Below are positions 18,082 through 25,980 of a stretch of 64,000 bases of DNA, piece after piece (position 1 is the first letter of the stretch; every line of letters begins with the position of its first letter). Both the position numbers and the translations under genes were made by a program. Location: positions 186,001 to 250,000 of the forward strand of contig DHVT01000015.1 in the NCBI GenBank assembly GCA_002412775.1, read 5' to 3'. Origin of the DNA: Firmicutes bacterium UBA5201. Its GTDB lineage: Bacteria > Bacillota > Clostridia > Peptostreptococcales > Acidaminobacteraceae. The notes under the pieces are model-generated. The model had not been told where the DNA came from and made no database searches. It saw only the letters and a program-made list of their open reading frames with translations.

Positions 18082-19473
18082 ATGAGGATTGCTTTGATTT
18101 CATATACCTCCAGTAAAAAATCTTATTCGTGTAAGGCATCGGAAATGTACACACCTAGTCCAAGGTTTTCTTTGGCGTATCAATATGCGAATCAAGTTGC
18201 AGATGTTGTGTACGTTTTATCAGCTAAATATGGGCTCCTTACAGAAGAGGATGTGATTGAGCCATATAATGTGACGATGAATAATAAATCTACTGAAGAA
18301 AGAAGAGTTTGGTCTGAGCTTGTGATTAAATCATTAGCTGAGAGACATTCATTAGACTCTGATGAATTTATCATTATTGCTGGACGGGCATACAATGAAT
18401 TTTTAATTCCAGTATTGAAGCATCATACGTTGCCACTGGAAGGACAAAGTATGGGCAAGTGGATTCCAAAGTTTAAAGAATTGATTGGTTCGAATTCAAC
18501 ATTACAAACTGATCACTCGACAAGTTTGATGATTCATGATTGGATGACTAATCTACCAAGGTATGACTGGAATGAAATTGATAAAATTCCTTTCGAAAAT
18601 GGCATTTATATTATGTTTGAATCAGGAGAGAAGTTCAATGATATGGATCGAATTGTTAGGATTGGAACGCATCAAGCAGATGGGCGTCTAAAGAAACGAT
18701 TAAAAGACCATTTCAAAAGAGAGAATAAAGATGGCAGTATTCTAAGAAAAAACATAGGCCTTTCAGTCTTACATCAGAGTAATCATTCTTTTGAAAATAT
18801 ATGGGCATTAAATTGGTCAAATCCTGAAATAAAAAATCAATATTTGAATGGACAATACATATCGGTCAAAGAGGAAATAGAGAAGCTGGTATCTGAGTAT
18901 TTGAGAAGTAATATTACTTTTGCATGCATACCAGTGAATAGCAAGAAAGATAGACTAGAAATTGAAGGCGCTTTGATTGCGACACTCAATCATGATGAGG
19001 AGTTCAATAGCTCCATAAATTGGCTTGGTCGTCATAGTCCCAAACCAGAAATTGCAGTAAGTGGGCTATGGAATACTCAAGGACTAAAAGGTAATAGACT
19101 CAATCAGAGAGAGTTAGAAGATTTGAAAGCATTCATTATGAATGAAGCACCATTTTCTAAGAAGGATGTTCATATGATTGATATCGTTGAAAAGAAAATG
19201 CCTAAAAAGCAATTGGTATCTGAAAGTGGAAAAGTGTCAACTTCAGATATCAAGACCTTTATATTGGGTGTTATTGAAAATTCGAAACGTGAAGGTCTAG
19301 AGTATGTTGAGATTGTATCGGGAGAGATTCATAAACAGATGAATTTGTCCAACGTGATGCCTTCGGTTTGTAGTGCAATGTATCAATTGATGAATGAAAA
19401 GGATGTAGTGATTCATACGACTCCAAGTGGAAAAAGTTCAACAATAAGAATTAGGTATTATTTAGAATATTAA
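18082..19473 (+). CDS. DUF6884 (YaaA-like) / GIY-YIG-like / winged-helix fusion protein
   Basis: A 463-residue three-part protein. Residues 1-150 match the DUF6884 (YaaA-related) pattern: MRIALISYTSSKKSYSCKAS, FSLAYQYANQVADVVYVLSA, KYGLL. Residues about 172-300 look like a GIY-YIG nuclease core (NGIYIMFESGE, then RIVRIGTHQADGRLKKRLKD). The last 70 residues look like a winged helix (MPSVCSAMYQLMNEKDVV). ATG follows GGAAGGTGATT. DUF6884 proteins are often found in defence islands near restriction systems and may modify or sense nucleotides. The exact reaction is unknown. Confidence 0.7.
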   Translation: MRIALISYTSSKKSYSCKASEMYTPSPRFSLAYQYANQVADVVYVLSAKYGLLTEEDVIEPYNVTMNNKSTEERRVWSELVIKSLAERHSLDSDEFIIIAGRAYNEFLIPVLKHHTLPLEGQSMGKWIPKFKELIGSNSTLQTDHSTSLMIHDWMTNLPRYDWNEIDKIPFENGIYIMFESGEKFNDMDRIVRIGTHQADGRLKKRLKDHFKRENKDGSILRKNIGLSVLHQSNHSFENIWALNWSNPEIKNQYLNGQYISVKEEIEKLVSEYLRSNITFACIPVNSKKDRLEIEGALIATLNHDEEFNSSINWLGRHSPKPEIAVSGLWNTQGLKGNRLNQRELEDLKAFIMNEAPFSKKDVHMIDIVEKKMPKKQLVSESGKVSTSDIKTFILGVIENSKREGLEYVEIVSGEIHKQMNLSNVMPSVCSAMYQLMNEKDVVIHTTPSGKSSTIRIRYYLEY

Positions 19474-19656
19474 GAAATGCAATTCAAGCATAGAATGAGT
19501 TTAGGGCGATGGAACTTGAATACTAAAAAGAGGTGATTTTTTTCAGCGTTTTGACTCTTCGAAATTCCACATAATTTAGACACCATTGACATGAGGGATA
19601 TGAGTACTCAAGTAGTTAGCTACAGAGAAAACAATCTATTATGACGGAGGAATCGT

Positions 19657-21540
19657 ATGAAACGTATAAACTTATTTATATTATTGATGGCAATGTGTAT
19701 ATCCATAGTAGGATGTAGCAACACGTTGAAATCTCAGACTTCATCTGATGACTACATAGGCATGAATTATCAGTCAGTAATAAACGAGCTTCAAAAATCA
19801 GGGTTTAAGGATATAACTACAATTGTAATTGAGGATTTGCTATCTACCAGTTCTATGTCAGACGGTACGGTTGAACAGGTTTCAATTAACGGCAGTAAAT
19901 CATTTCAGGCAAATTCGACGTTTCCGACCAATACGGCTGTTGTGATTACATATCACGTGATAAAAAAAGTTTATACTCCTATTTCATCAGATGATTTACT
20001 CACTGATGATTATGAAATCCTTGGAAGTATGTTTAAGGATGCTGGTTTTGCAAACGTAGAATTGAAGGAAGTTTTTGACCTTGACCCTGACACAACAGAC
20101 GCTGATTATATAAATGAAATATTCATTAATGGCCGTTCCACTTTCAACAATGAGGAGGAATTTCCATTTGATGCGACAACTACTATTATTTGTCATCGCC
20201 CGTACGAAAAGTTTACCGTAAAAGTTCATGTGGATTTTGTAGCCAACCTAATATTTAGCAAATATGATGTAACCCTTCTAATAAATAATGAGCAGCAACA
20301 AACTCTTGAACATGGGAAAGATGTAGATTATGAGTTTAAGCTAAAAGACGGTGAATATGAGTTCATATTTGAAGAAACTGGTTCATCTTCAGTATATGGG
20401 TCAACTACAATTGATGTGTCGAGTAATATGGAGATTTCATACAAAATAGCCTGCTATAACGATAATGTTACTGTTGAAACGATATATATTGACAGAGAAG
20501 CAATTCTTTCTGAAAATGAAGTAAAAGCACCATCCTCCGCATCCGATTATAAATACAAAAACTATAGTGATGTCGTTACCCCGCTTGAAGTTGCAGGATT
20601 TACTAATATAAAAATTGAGCCAGTTTATGATATTTATTTTGGTTTCTTAGTTTCGGAAGGCGAATTGCAAGCGGTCACCATTGATGGAAAATCAAGTTTT
20701 AAGAAAGGCGATATCTTCCAAAGCGATGCCGAAGTCATAATCACTTATCATTCTTCGACAGAAAACGAGCCTTCAAAGCAAGCAGCTAAGCAAGCGGCAG
20801 AGGCACAGAAGCTTTTTGAGGAACAGTTAGAGACTGTATTTCCAAAGGAACTGGCTAAACGGGCCGCTGTTGTGGCATTTACTAACTACTATGCACTTGA
20901 TGTTTTTAGCGAAGATGGTAATAATTTTGATGCTTCAAAATTTCATAGTTACGCTGATGCATCAGGAGATGCGTCAAAATACTTTTGGTATGTAAAATCA
21001 GAAGGAACTTGGAGTGCTAAGAACGAAAATACTTGGCATGTTGAGCATTTATTTCTCCAGCTATATGCAATGAGCGACTCAATAGTTAATGTATCACTTG
21101 ATGTAAGTTACGATGGCAATGAGTATATTGTTTCAAACTTGGTGGGCAAAGCACCATCGTATGATGATGCGAATGACGTATATTCTAATATAAGTGTTTT
21201 GGAAGATTCAAGTGACACTGCTCAATTTTTCATTATTCCACTCGAACTTATAAAAGATGATCGAATCCCTTCTGAAGTTGATGCCCTCGATCACTCAAAA
21301 GAGCTTAGAGTGGAGCAAGCTCATAAGGCTTTTGAATACATCGGGAATGCGCTGTATCCATACGGATTTAAATGTCACTGGTATAGTGGTTTGATAGCTA
21401 GTTGGCAATCATATGACGGTTCGTGGTTTTTCAAGGTTGAGGTGACTATTACCAATCAATATGGTGCCAGTAAGAAGATGACTGCTGAAGCTTACATAAA
21501 TAACGTAACTGAGTCAGTTGAGAATTTTATAGTATATTAA
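19657..21540 (+). CDS. Lipoprotein with three PASTA-like repeats, 627 aa
   Basis: A signal peptide with lipobox (LLMAMCISIVGCSN, acylated Cys at residue 20). Three repeats of about 70 residues begin with a pattern such as YIGMNYQSVINELQKSGFKD and end before ITYH: about residues 34-105, 112-185 and 300-370. The pattern resembles PASTA or PASTA-like modules of Firmicutes surface proteins. A middle beta-rich region (VHVDFVANLIFSKYDVTLLI) and a C-terminal globular region follow. It is probably extracytoplasmic and anchored to the membrane. It is alone between two noncoding stretches and its stop directly abuts GTACC copy B. Function unknown. Confidence 0.75.
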   Translation: MKRINLFILLMAMCISIVGCSNTLKSQTSSDDYIGMNYQSVINELQKSGFKDITTIVIEDLLSTSSMSDGTVEQVSINGSKSFQANSTFPTNTAVVITYHVIKKVYTPISSDDLLTDDYEILGSMFKDAGFANVELKEVFDLDPDTTDADYINEIFINGRSTFNNEEEFPFDATTTIICHRPYEKFTVKVHVDFVANLIFSKYDVTLLINNEQQQTLEHGKDVDYEFKLKDGEYEFIFEETGSSSVYGSTTIDVSSNMEISYKIACYNDNVTVETIYIDREAILSENEVKAPSSASDYKYKNYSDVVTPLEVAGFTNIKIEPVYDIYFGFLVSEGELQAVTIDGKSSFKKGDIFQSDAEVIITYHSSTENEPSKQAAKQAAEAQKLFEEQLETVFPKELAKRAAVVAFTNYYALDVFSEDGNNFDASKFHSYADASGDASKYFWYVKSEGTWSAKNENTWHVEHLFLQLYAMSDSIVNVSLDVSYDGNEYIVSNLVGKAPSYDDANDVYSNISVLEDSSDTAQFFIIPLELIKDDRIPSEVDALDHSKELRVEQAHKAFEYIGNALYPYGFKCHWYSGLIASWQSYDGSWFFKVEVTITNQYGASKKMTAEAYINNVTESVENFIVY

Positions 21541-21545
21541 AAACC

Positions 21546-21757
21546 TGGGGACCACGTACCACCCCTGAGGTATCGACATCAACTCAAAAAAAGGTACAGT
21601 GTTTTGAATCGTTGTAGGTATAGGAGTTGTGTTTTGAATGAAAAGGGTACACTGTATCAAGCAGCGGTTGTGGAAAAAACGTTGTACTAACAAGTACCTT
21701 GTTTGATACAGAATCAAAAATTGACTTGGAATTGATAATCTAGGCATTTCGGAATTT
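21546..21757 (+). repeat. GTACC element copy B, full length, diverged
   Basis: Starts GGGGACCACGTACCACCCC five bases after the lipoprotein stop; contains GTACAGTGTTTTGAATCGTT and GTAGGTATAGGAGTTGTG, then GCAGCGGTTGTGG and GTTGTACTAACAAGTACC, and ends in a degenerate right-end region. Same orientation as all other copies. The rest of the gap to 21896 holds only a CRISPR-repeat-like palindrome. Confidence 0.75.
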
Positions 21758-21850
21758 GGTTCCCTTATCATTCCATGTTTCTTATGAAACTACTCGATTA
21801 ATAATGTCAAAAAATATCTACTGGTGTTAAGTATTTGTGTCTTTGAACCC

Positions 21851-21875
21851 CTCACGCAGTGGCGTGAATTGAAAC
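21851..21875 (+). repeat. Solitary CRISPR-repeat-like sequence
   Basis: CTCACGCAGTGGCGTGAATT followed by GAAAC: an inverted repeat CACGC/GCGTG ending in GAATTGAAAC, the 3' end common in type I CRISPR repeats. Only one copy is present and no cas genes are in the window. Confidence 0.35.
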
Positions 21876-21895
21876 CGTTTTGGAGGGAAATGCCC

Positions 21896-22924
21896 ATGAA
21901 AAGAGTGATTAATTGTATTCTAATTTTGGTATTTATGATTACAGTTACAGCTTGTGGATCGGAGAATAGCACAGAAAAAAATATTAATAACCTAGAATTA
22001 TTCACAGAAACGGATGACGTAATGAAAGTAAGTGAGGCAGTGGATACACCTAAAGCGAGTGGAATCTCTGGTATTAGAGATGTAAATGGATTTGATCTAA
22101 AAACGAACCAAATGATTACTTGGTGTGGAATTAATTTTTCATTTCCAGCTTATTTTAATGTGTTACATGATGATTCAACAGAAACTTGGATAACCTATTA
22201 TCCTAAAGAAGAAGATTATTATGCTTCTTTGATGTTTCAAAGTGAAGAATTATCAGAGACACAAGAGCTTTTTAACTTGAGCATACCTTATATTGTTGAA
22301 AGTACTTTGGGCGGTGGGCCTTTTGCTAATGCAGATATTATAAAATCAGAAGAAATATCTATTGCAGGGTTACCTGGTTGGATAATTACATTTTCTATAA
22401 CTGATCCAGATGGGATTATTTCTACTGGAAGCTATTCATTTGTCTATAACATAAATGCTAAAAAAGTGGCAATGATTACTTGCGGTTATGATAGCAAAGA
22501 CCAGTCACAATATGACTATTTAGGTGATTTCTATAAAGTACTGGAAACTGCAAAATTGTTAATTGAACCCCTTGATTTGAATGCAATTAACAATACAAAT
22601 TCTTCTGAATTGGATATGAAGTTTGTTGGAAAGGTTTATAGTATTAGTGGTATAGTTGACCAAGCAATTAAACCTTCAGAAGGATTTAATGCATTAGTTA
22701 TTATACAACCAGATATTAAGGCGAAAGGGATGGGGTCAGATTTGCCTTTAGAAATAAATATTTGGTTGTCATCAGATGAATTTGAGGCGATTGGTGGAAT
22801 TACATCTGTTGGGAAGCAGATTGACTTATCTGCAAGATTAACAAGTATTGGCAGAAACGCTATATCAAAAGACCCTGCTGTGAAAGGATATCCTATACAA
22901 TTAGAATTCGACGAGTATGAGTGA
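21896..22924 (+). CDS. Lipoprotein, 342 aa, unknown function
   Basis: The start at 21896 gives a clean signal peptide MKRVINCILILVFMITVTAC with the lipobox cysteine at 20; GGAGG lies nine bases ahead. The mature part has a domain with ITWCGINFSFPAYFNVLHDD and YYPKEEDYYASLMFQSEELS, resembling PsbP-like or DUF-type extracellular alpha/beta domains, and a C-terminal beta domain (MKFVGKVYSISGIVDQAIKP, OB-like). It is probably membrane-anchored on the outer face. It lies in the island between copy B and the six-gene operon; a terminator module (22966) separates it from the operon. No enzymatic motif seen. Confidence 0.72.
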   Translation: MKRVINCILILVFMITVTACGSENSTEKNINNLELFTETDDVMKVSEAVDTPKASGISGIRDVNGFDLKTNQMITWCGINFSFPAYFNVLHDDSTETWITYYPKEEDYYASLMFQSEELSETQELFNLSIPYIVESTLGGGPFANADIIKSEEISIAGLPGWIITFSITDPDGIISTGSYSFVYNINAKKVAMITCGYDSKDQSQYDYLGDFYKVLETAKLLIEPLDLNAINNTNSSELDMKFVGKVYSISGIVDQAIKPSEGFNALVIIQPDIKAKGMGSDLPLEINIWLSSDEFEAIGGITSVGKQIDLSARLTSIGRNAISKDPAVKGYPIQLEFDEYE

Positions 22925-22965
22925 AGTCTGTAGGTCCTCATAACACCCAGGAGGTTAAGGTGGTA

Positions 22966-23040
22966 AAAGATCTCATAATTTTATTGAGATTTTTTTTTGT
23001 TCAATTTGCAGAATGTACTTACAATATAAAGTGTTATACT
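22966..23040 (+). promoter_or_regulatory. Terminator-promoter module, copy b, ahead of the six-gene operon
   Basis: AAAGATCTCATAATTTTATT with a T-run, then AATTTGCAGAATGTACTTAC and TATACT at 23035. It is near-identical to copies a and d. Its 3' flank up to the DUF6361 start is also duplicated at 35366 and 42975. This is the only visible promoter candidate for the operon. Confidence 0.7.
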
Positions 23041-23101
23041 CATATTAAGCGGATAGCTGATTTGAAAAGCGAAAGCAAATACATATTTAGAGGTGAAGCA
23101 A

Positions 23102-24265
23102 TTGCAGATCGGATTTATAGACTTTTCGAGAGAAGAAAGAAATAAAGTACTTGCAACGTTAAGAATGCTTGGAACGCAGACTGCTTTGGATGAACTTGGT
23201 ATTGGTGTTATCCGTGATGCTTACGCAGATATTATGTTTCCTGGGATCTCGACAATCCAGACCAGAGCAAAGTATTTTGTGCTTATTCCTTATTTGTTTA
23301 GCAAAGCTGCAAACCAAAATTTTTCTAGTGGCAATGAGCTATATAGATGGCTGATTGCAAACGAGGACGGTTTGGTGGAAATCTTGGTGAGAAATAGTGG
23401 TGCGGAAGCCACAGGGATTATCGGGAAAAATGCTCTGAAGCAAAAACGTGTAGTGAAAATGAAACCGTCAAGCATTTATTGGAATGGATTAAGGACATTT
23501 GAAATTGTTAGAAATCCTGGATTATCACTTAAATCTGCATGCGATATCACATGGAGGTCAGCACAAAACAAGAAAGTATTGCAACCTAAAGTTGATGGTG
23601 AAACTTTTGACGATCGTTCTGCTGGAAGTGGCCACGCAGTTCTGTTTTCACCGATTCAACCGGATTATGATTTCATGAAAGAATCAGCCATGTCATTGAC
23701 ATTAAAAGAAGCTGAGTATCTTGAGGGCAGAATTTTGAAATCATCTGCTACTCAGAACACACTCATGGCTTTTTTAATCAAAAACAGAATCAATTGTGAT
23801 CAATTTGAAGATATTCCAAGTGCTATTTTACCTCCGGAGATCAAAAGTGATTTCTTGTTGGCTAGAGATTTTTCTCAGTTTATTGTTGGTGCTCACATAA
23901 GATATAATGTTATTTTTTCAAATGGTAATGATAAAAAAATGAATGAATCCTTTGAAAAATGGTTGCTAGAAATCAGACAAAATCCAATTGATCTAAGTAG
24001 GGTTCTTGGGCGTATTAAGTCAAACAATCATACTTCAAAGTTTTGTAAAGATTTCTTTGAATCGGCAATTAGTAATGACTTAAAAAGAATGGATGAATTG
24101 ATAATAGCCAGAGAAAAGGCAGTCAAAAGTGATCGATCAAAATTATGCAAACCAAGTGAATATCAATATGATCACAATAGACCGATACATTTTTACAAAC
24201 TGGATTATAGGTTTGGAACTGCAAAAAATATTATTGAAGATATAATAGCTGGATTGGAGAAATAG
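23102..24265 (+). CDS. DUF6361 family protein (gene 1 of six-gene operon)
   Basis: A 387-residue protein matching the DUF6361 family by its opening (QIGFIDFSREERNKVLATLR), ELGIGVIRDAYADIMFPGIS and TIQTRAKYFVLIPYLFSKA. These lines are the most conserved part of the family; no catalytic motif is recognised. The start is set at TTG 23102 with AGAGGTG seven bases upstream; a GTG at 23093 overlaps that site. The next gene starts two bases after its stop. DUF6361 genes are typically found next to PLD-like and helicase genes, as here, which suggests a structural or recognition subunit of a DNA-acting complex (inference). Its 5' end is duplicated elsewhere in the island. Confidence 0.85.
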   Translation: MQIGFIDFSREERNKVLATLRMLGTQTALDELGIGVIRDAYADIMFPGISTIQTRAKYFVLIPYLFSKAANQNFSSGNELYRWLIANEDGLVEILVRNSGAEATGIIGKNALKQKRVVKMKPSSIYWNGLRTFEIVRNPGLSLKSACDITWRSAQNKKVLQPKVDGETFDDRSAGSGHAVLFSPIQPDYDFMKESAMSLTLKEAEYLEGRILKSSATQNTLMAFLIKNRINCDQFEDIPSAILPPEIKSDFLLARDFSQFIVGAHIRYNVIFSNGNDKKMNESFEKWLLEIRQNPIDLSRVLGRIKSNNHTSKFCKDFFESAISNDLKRMDELIIAREKAVKSDRSKLCKPSEYQYDHNRPIHFYKLDYRFGTAKNIIEDIIAGLEK

Positions 24266-24267
24266 TT

Positions 24268-25980
24268 ATGGCAATGTTTGATACAGCGCACAACCGTTTA
24301 AGCTATAGTGAATTATTGCAGCCTGATATAGGGTATCAACTGGATTTTGCCGTAGGACTTACATATTCGTTAGACCTTGAAGCGTTGTTGGGAGTTCCAG
24401 TATCTTTGGGTCTACTGGAAGAAACAGATTCTGAATTAATGAAAAGCCCCTTTTATTTGCTTGAGGCTATACGCAAAAGCAGTGATCAAATTGCAATATT
24501 CTGCAATGCTGGAAGCATCAGCCTGCCACAAAAGATTCAGAGTGTTTTTTCATTACTGGAGAATAGTGTCTTTGAAGTTAAACTATCCAATCGTCAAAAT
24601 TTTCATCCTAAAATTTGGCTGATTAAATATACCAATGAGCAAGGCGATGCATATATCAAATTGTTGGTCCTAAGTCGCAATTTGACTTTCGACACCAGCA
24701 TTGATTTGTGTGTTGCAATGCAAGGGAAAATTACTAAGAAGAAAAGAAACAGGAACATACCTCTTTCGGATTTACTCCAGTTTGTGAGTTCATCAGCTGA
24801 AAAGACAAAAAGAAAGAAGATTGAAGATCTGGCAAACGACGTTTTATATGTTAATAATTTTGACCTCAATCATCCGTTTGAAGATTATGAGTTTTTACCT
24901 ATCGGTATCGATGGTTACAATAAAGATAATACAGCTTTGTTTGACAGTAAATACGATATCTTTGTTGTTTCACCTTTTTTGAGTGATGATATTGTTGAAG
25001 GACTTACGGATTGCCCTTATAAAAAAACATTAGTCACTAGAAAAGCATCCATAACGCCTGCTGTGATGAAATCCTTTGATGAAGTTTATATCACGAAAGA
25101 GATTTTAAATGACAATGAATACGGCTTAAAACAGGATATTCACGCAAAATTATACTTTACTACGACCTATAATGGCAATTATCTGTATATTGGATCGGCA
25201 AATGCTTCTCATAATGCCTTTCACAGAAATGTCGAATTCCTTCTTAAGCTAAAGTACAAGCCTAGATGCATGGGGTTTAGAACTTTTACTCAGGACTTCA
25301 TACCCGATGAAAACTGTCCGTACGAAAAATTGGAACATTTGCCTGAGAGAGATCCCGTTGATGAAGTGCAGGAACGTATTGATCGTGCAATCAAGGAAAC
25401 TGTATATGCATTAAAAAGTGCAAGAGTTGTAATGGAAGGTCATGTATATAATGTAATACTGGAATCGCGACAATTGAAGACAAATGAGGTAGTAAAAATA
25501 GCCCCGATACATAGGTATGACCTTTTTCAAAAGCTTGATATTGAAATCACTTTTGATAAGTTGCTTTTAAAAGAATTGAGTGAATTCTATGTTGTGTGGG
25601 TGGGCGACAAAAGAATAGTGGTTAAAATAAAGACAAAAGGCATACCAGATGATCGAGACAATGCCATTTATAAAAGTATTGTTGATTCTCAATCAAAATT
25701 TTTGTCTTATATATCTTTTGTGCTGTCTGATGACTATGTATTAGGTGTATTTGAAGACTTAGAGACAAAGCGGATGCTTCAAAATGGCAGACAAATGTCC
25801 ATAGGATCTCAAACATATGCTGCAGTTTACGAAAAAATGCTAAAGACAGTACATGAGAATCCAAATCGAATGAAGGAAATCGGGGATATTATTAAACGGT
25901 TGGATCCAGAAATCGTTGGTAGTGAATTTATGAACATGTATCAGGAATTCGAAAAAGCTGTAAGGAGAATGAAAAAATGA
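24268..25980 (+). CDS. Phospholipase-D-like (HKD) protein, gene 2 of operon
   Basis: 570 residues with two half-sites of a PLD fold. Half one: NFHPKIWLIKY near residue 110, followed by VLSRNLTFDTSIDL. Half two: HAKLYFTTTYNGNYLYIGSA near residue 291 and NASHNAFHRNVEF. HxK is present in both halves, so a composite active site is plausible. In defence systems such PLD proteins act as nucleases (for example DISARM DrmC), so a DNA- or RNA-cutting role is likelier than lipid hydrolysis. It starts two bases after the DUF6361 stop, and the helicase start codon overlaps its end by four bases. The C-terminal 200 residues are of unknown fold. Confidence 0.85.
   Translation: MAMFDTAHNRLSYSELLQPDIGYQLDFAVGLTYSLDLEALLGVPVSLGLLEETDSELMKSPFYLLEAIRKSSDQIAIFCNAGSISLPQKIQSVFSLLENSVFEVKLSNRQNFHPKIWLIKYTNEQGDAYIKLLVLSRNLTFDTSIDLCVAMQGKITKKKRNRNIPLSDLLQFVSSSAEKTKRKKIEDLANDVLYVNNFDLNHPFEDYEFLPIGIDGYNKDNTALFDSKYDIFVVSPFLSDDIVEGLTDCPYKKTLVTRKASITPAVMKSFDEVYITKEILNDNEYGLKQDIHAKLYFTTTYNGNYLYIGSANASHNAFHRNVEFLLKLKYKPRCMGFRTFTQDFIPDENCPYEKLEHLPERDPVDEVQERIDRAIKETVYALKSARVVMEGHVYNVILESRQLKTNEVVKIAPIHRYDLFQKLDIEITFDKLLLKELSEFYVVWVGDKRIVVKIKTKGIPDDRDNAIYKSIVDSQSKFLSYISFVLSDDYVLGVFEDLETKRMLQNGRQMSIGSQTYAAVYEKMLKTVHENPNRMKEIGDIIKRLDPEIVGSEFMNMYQEFEKAVRRMKK

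Noticed and set aside
21851..21875. CRISPR array
   Set aside because: One repeat-like unit only, no spacers and no cas genes.
22921..23145. 74-codon ORF overlapping the module ahead of DUF6361
   Set aside because: It covers the terminator and promoter-like region and overlaps the DUF6361 start; no ribosome-binding site.
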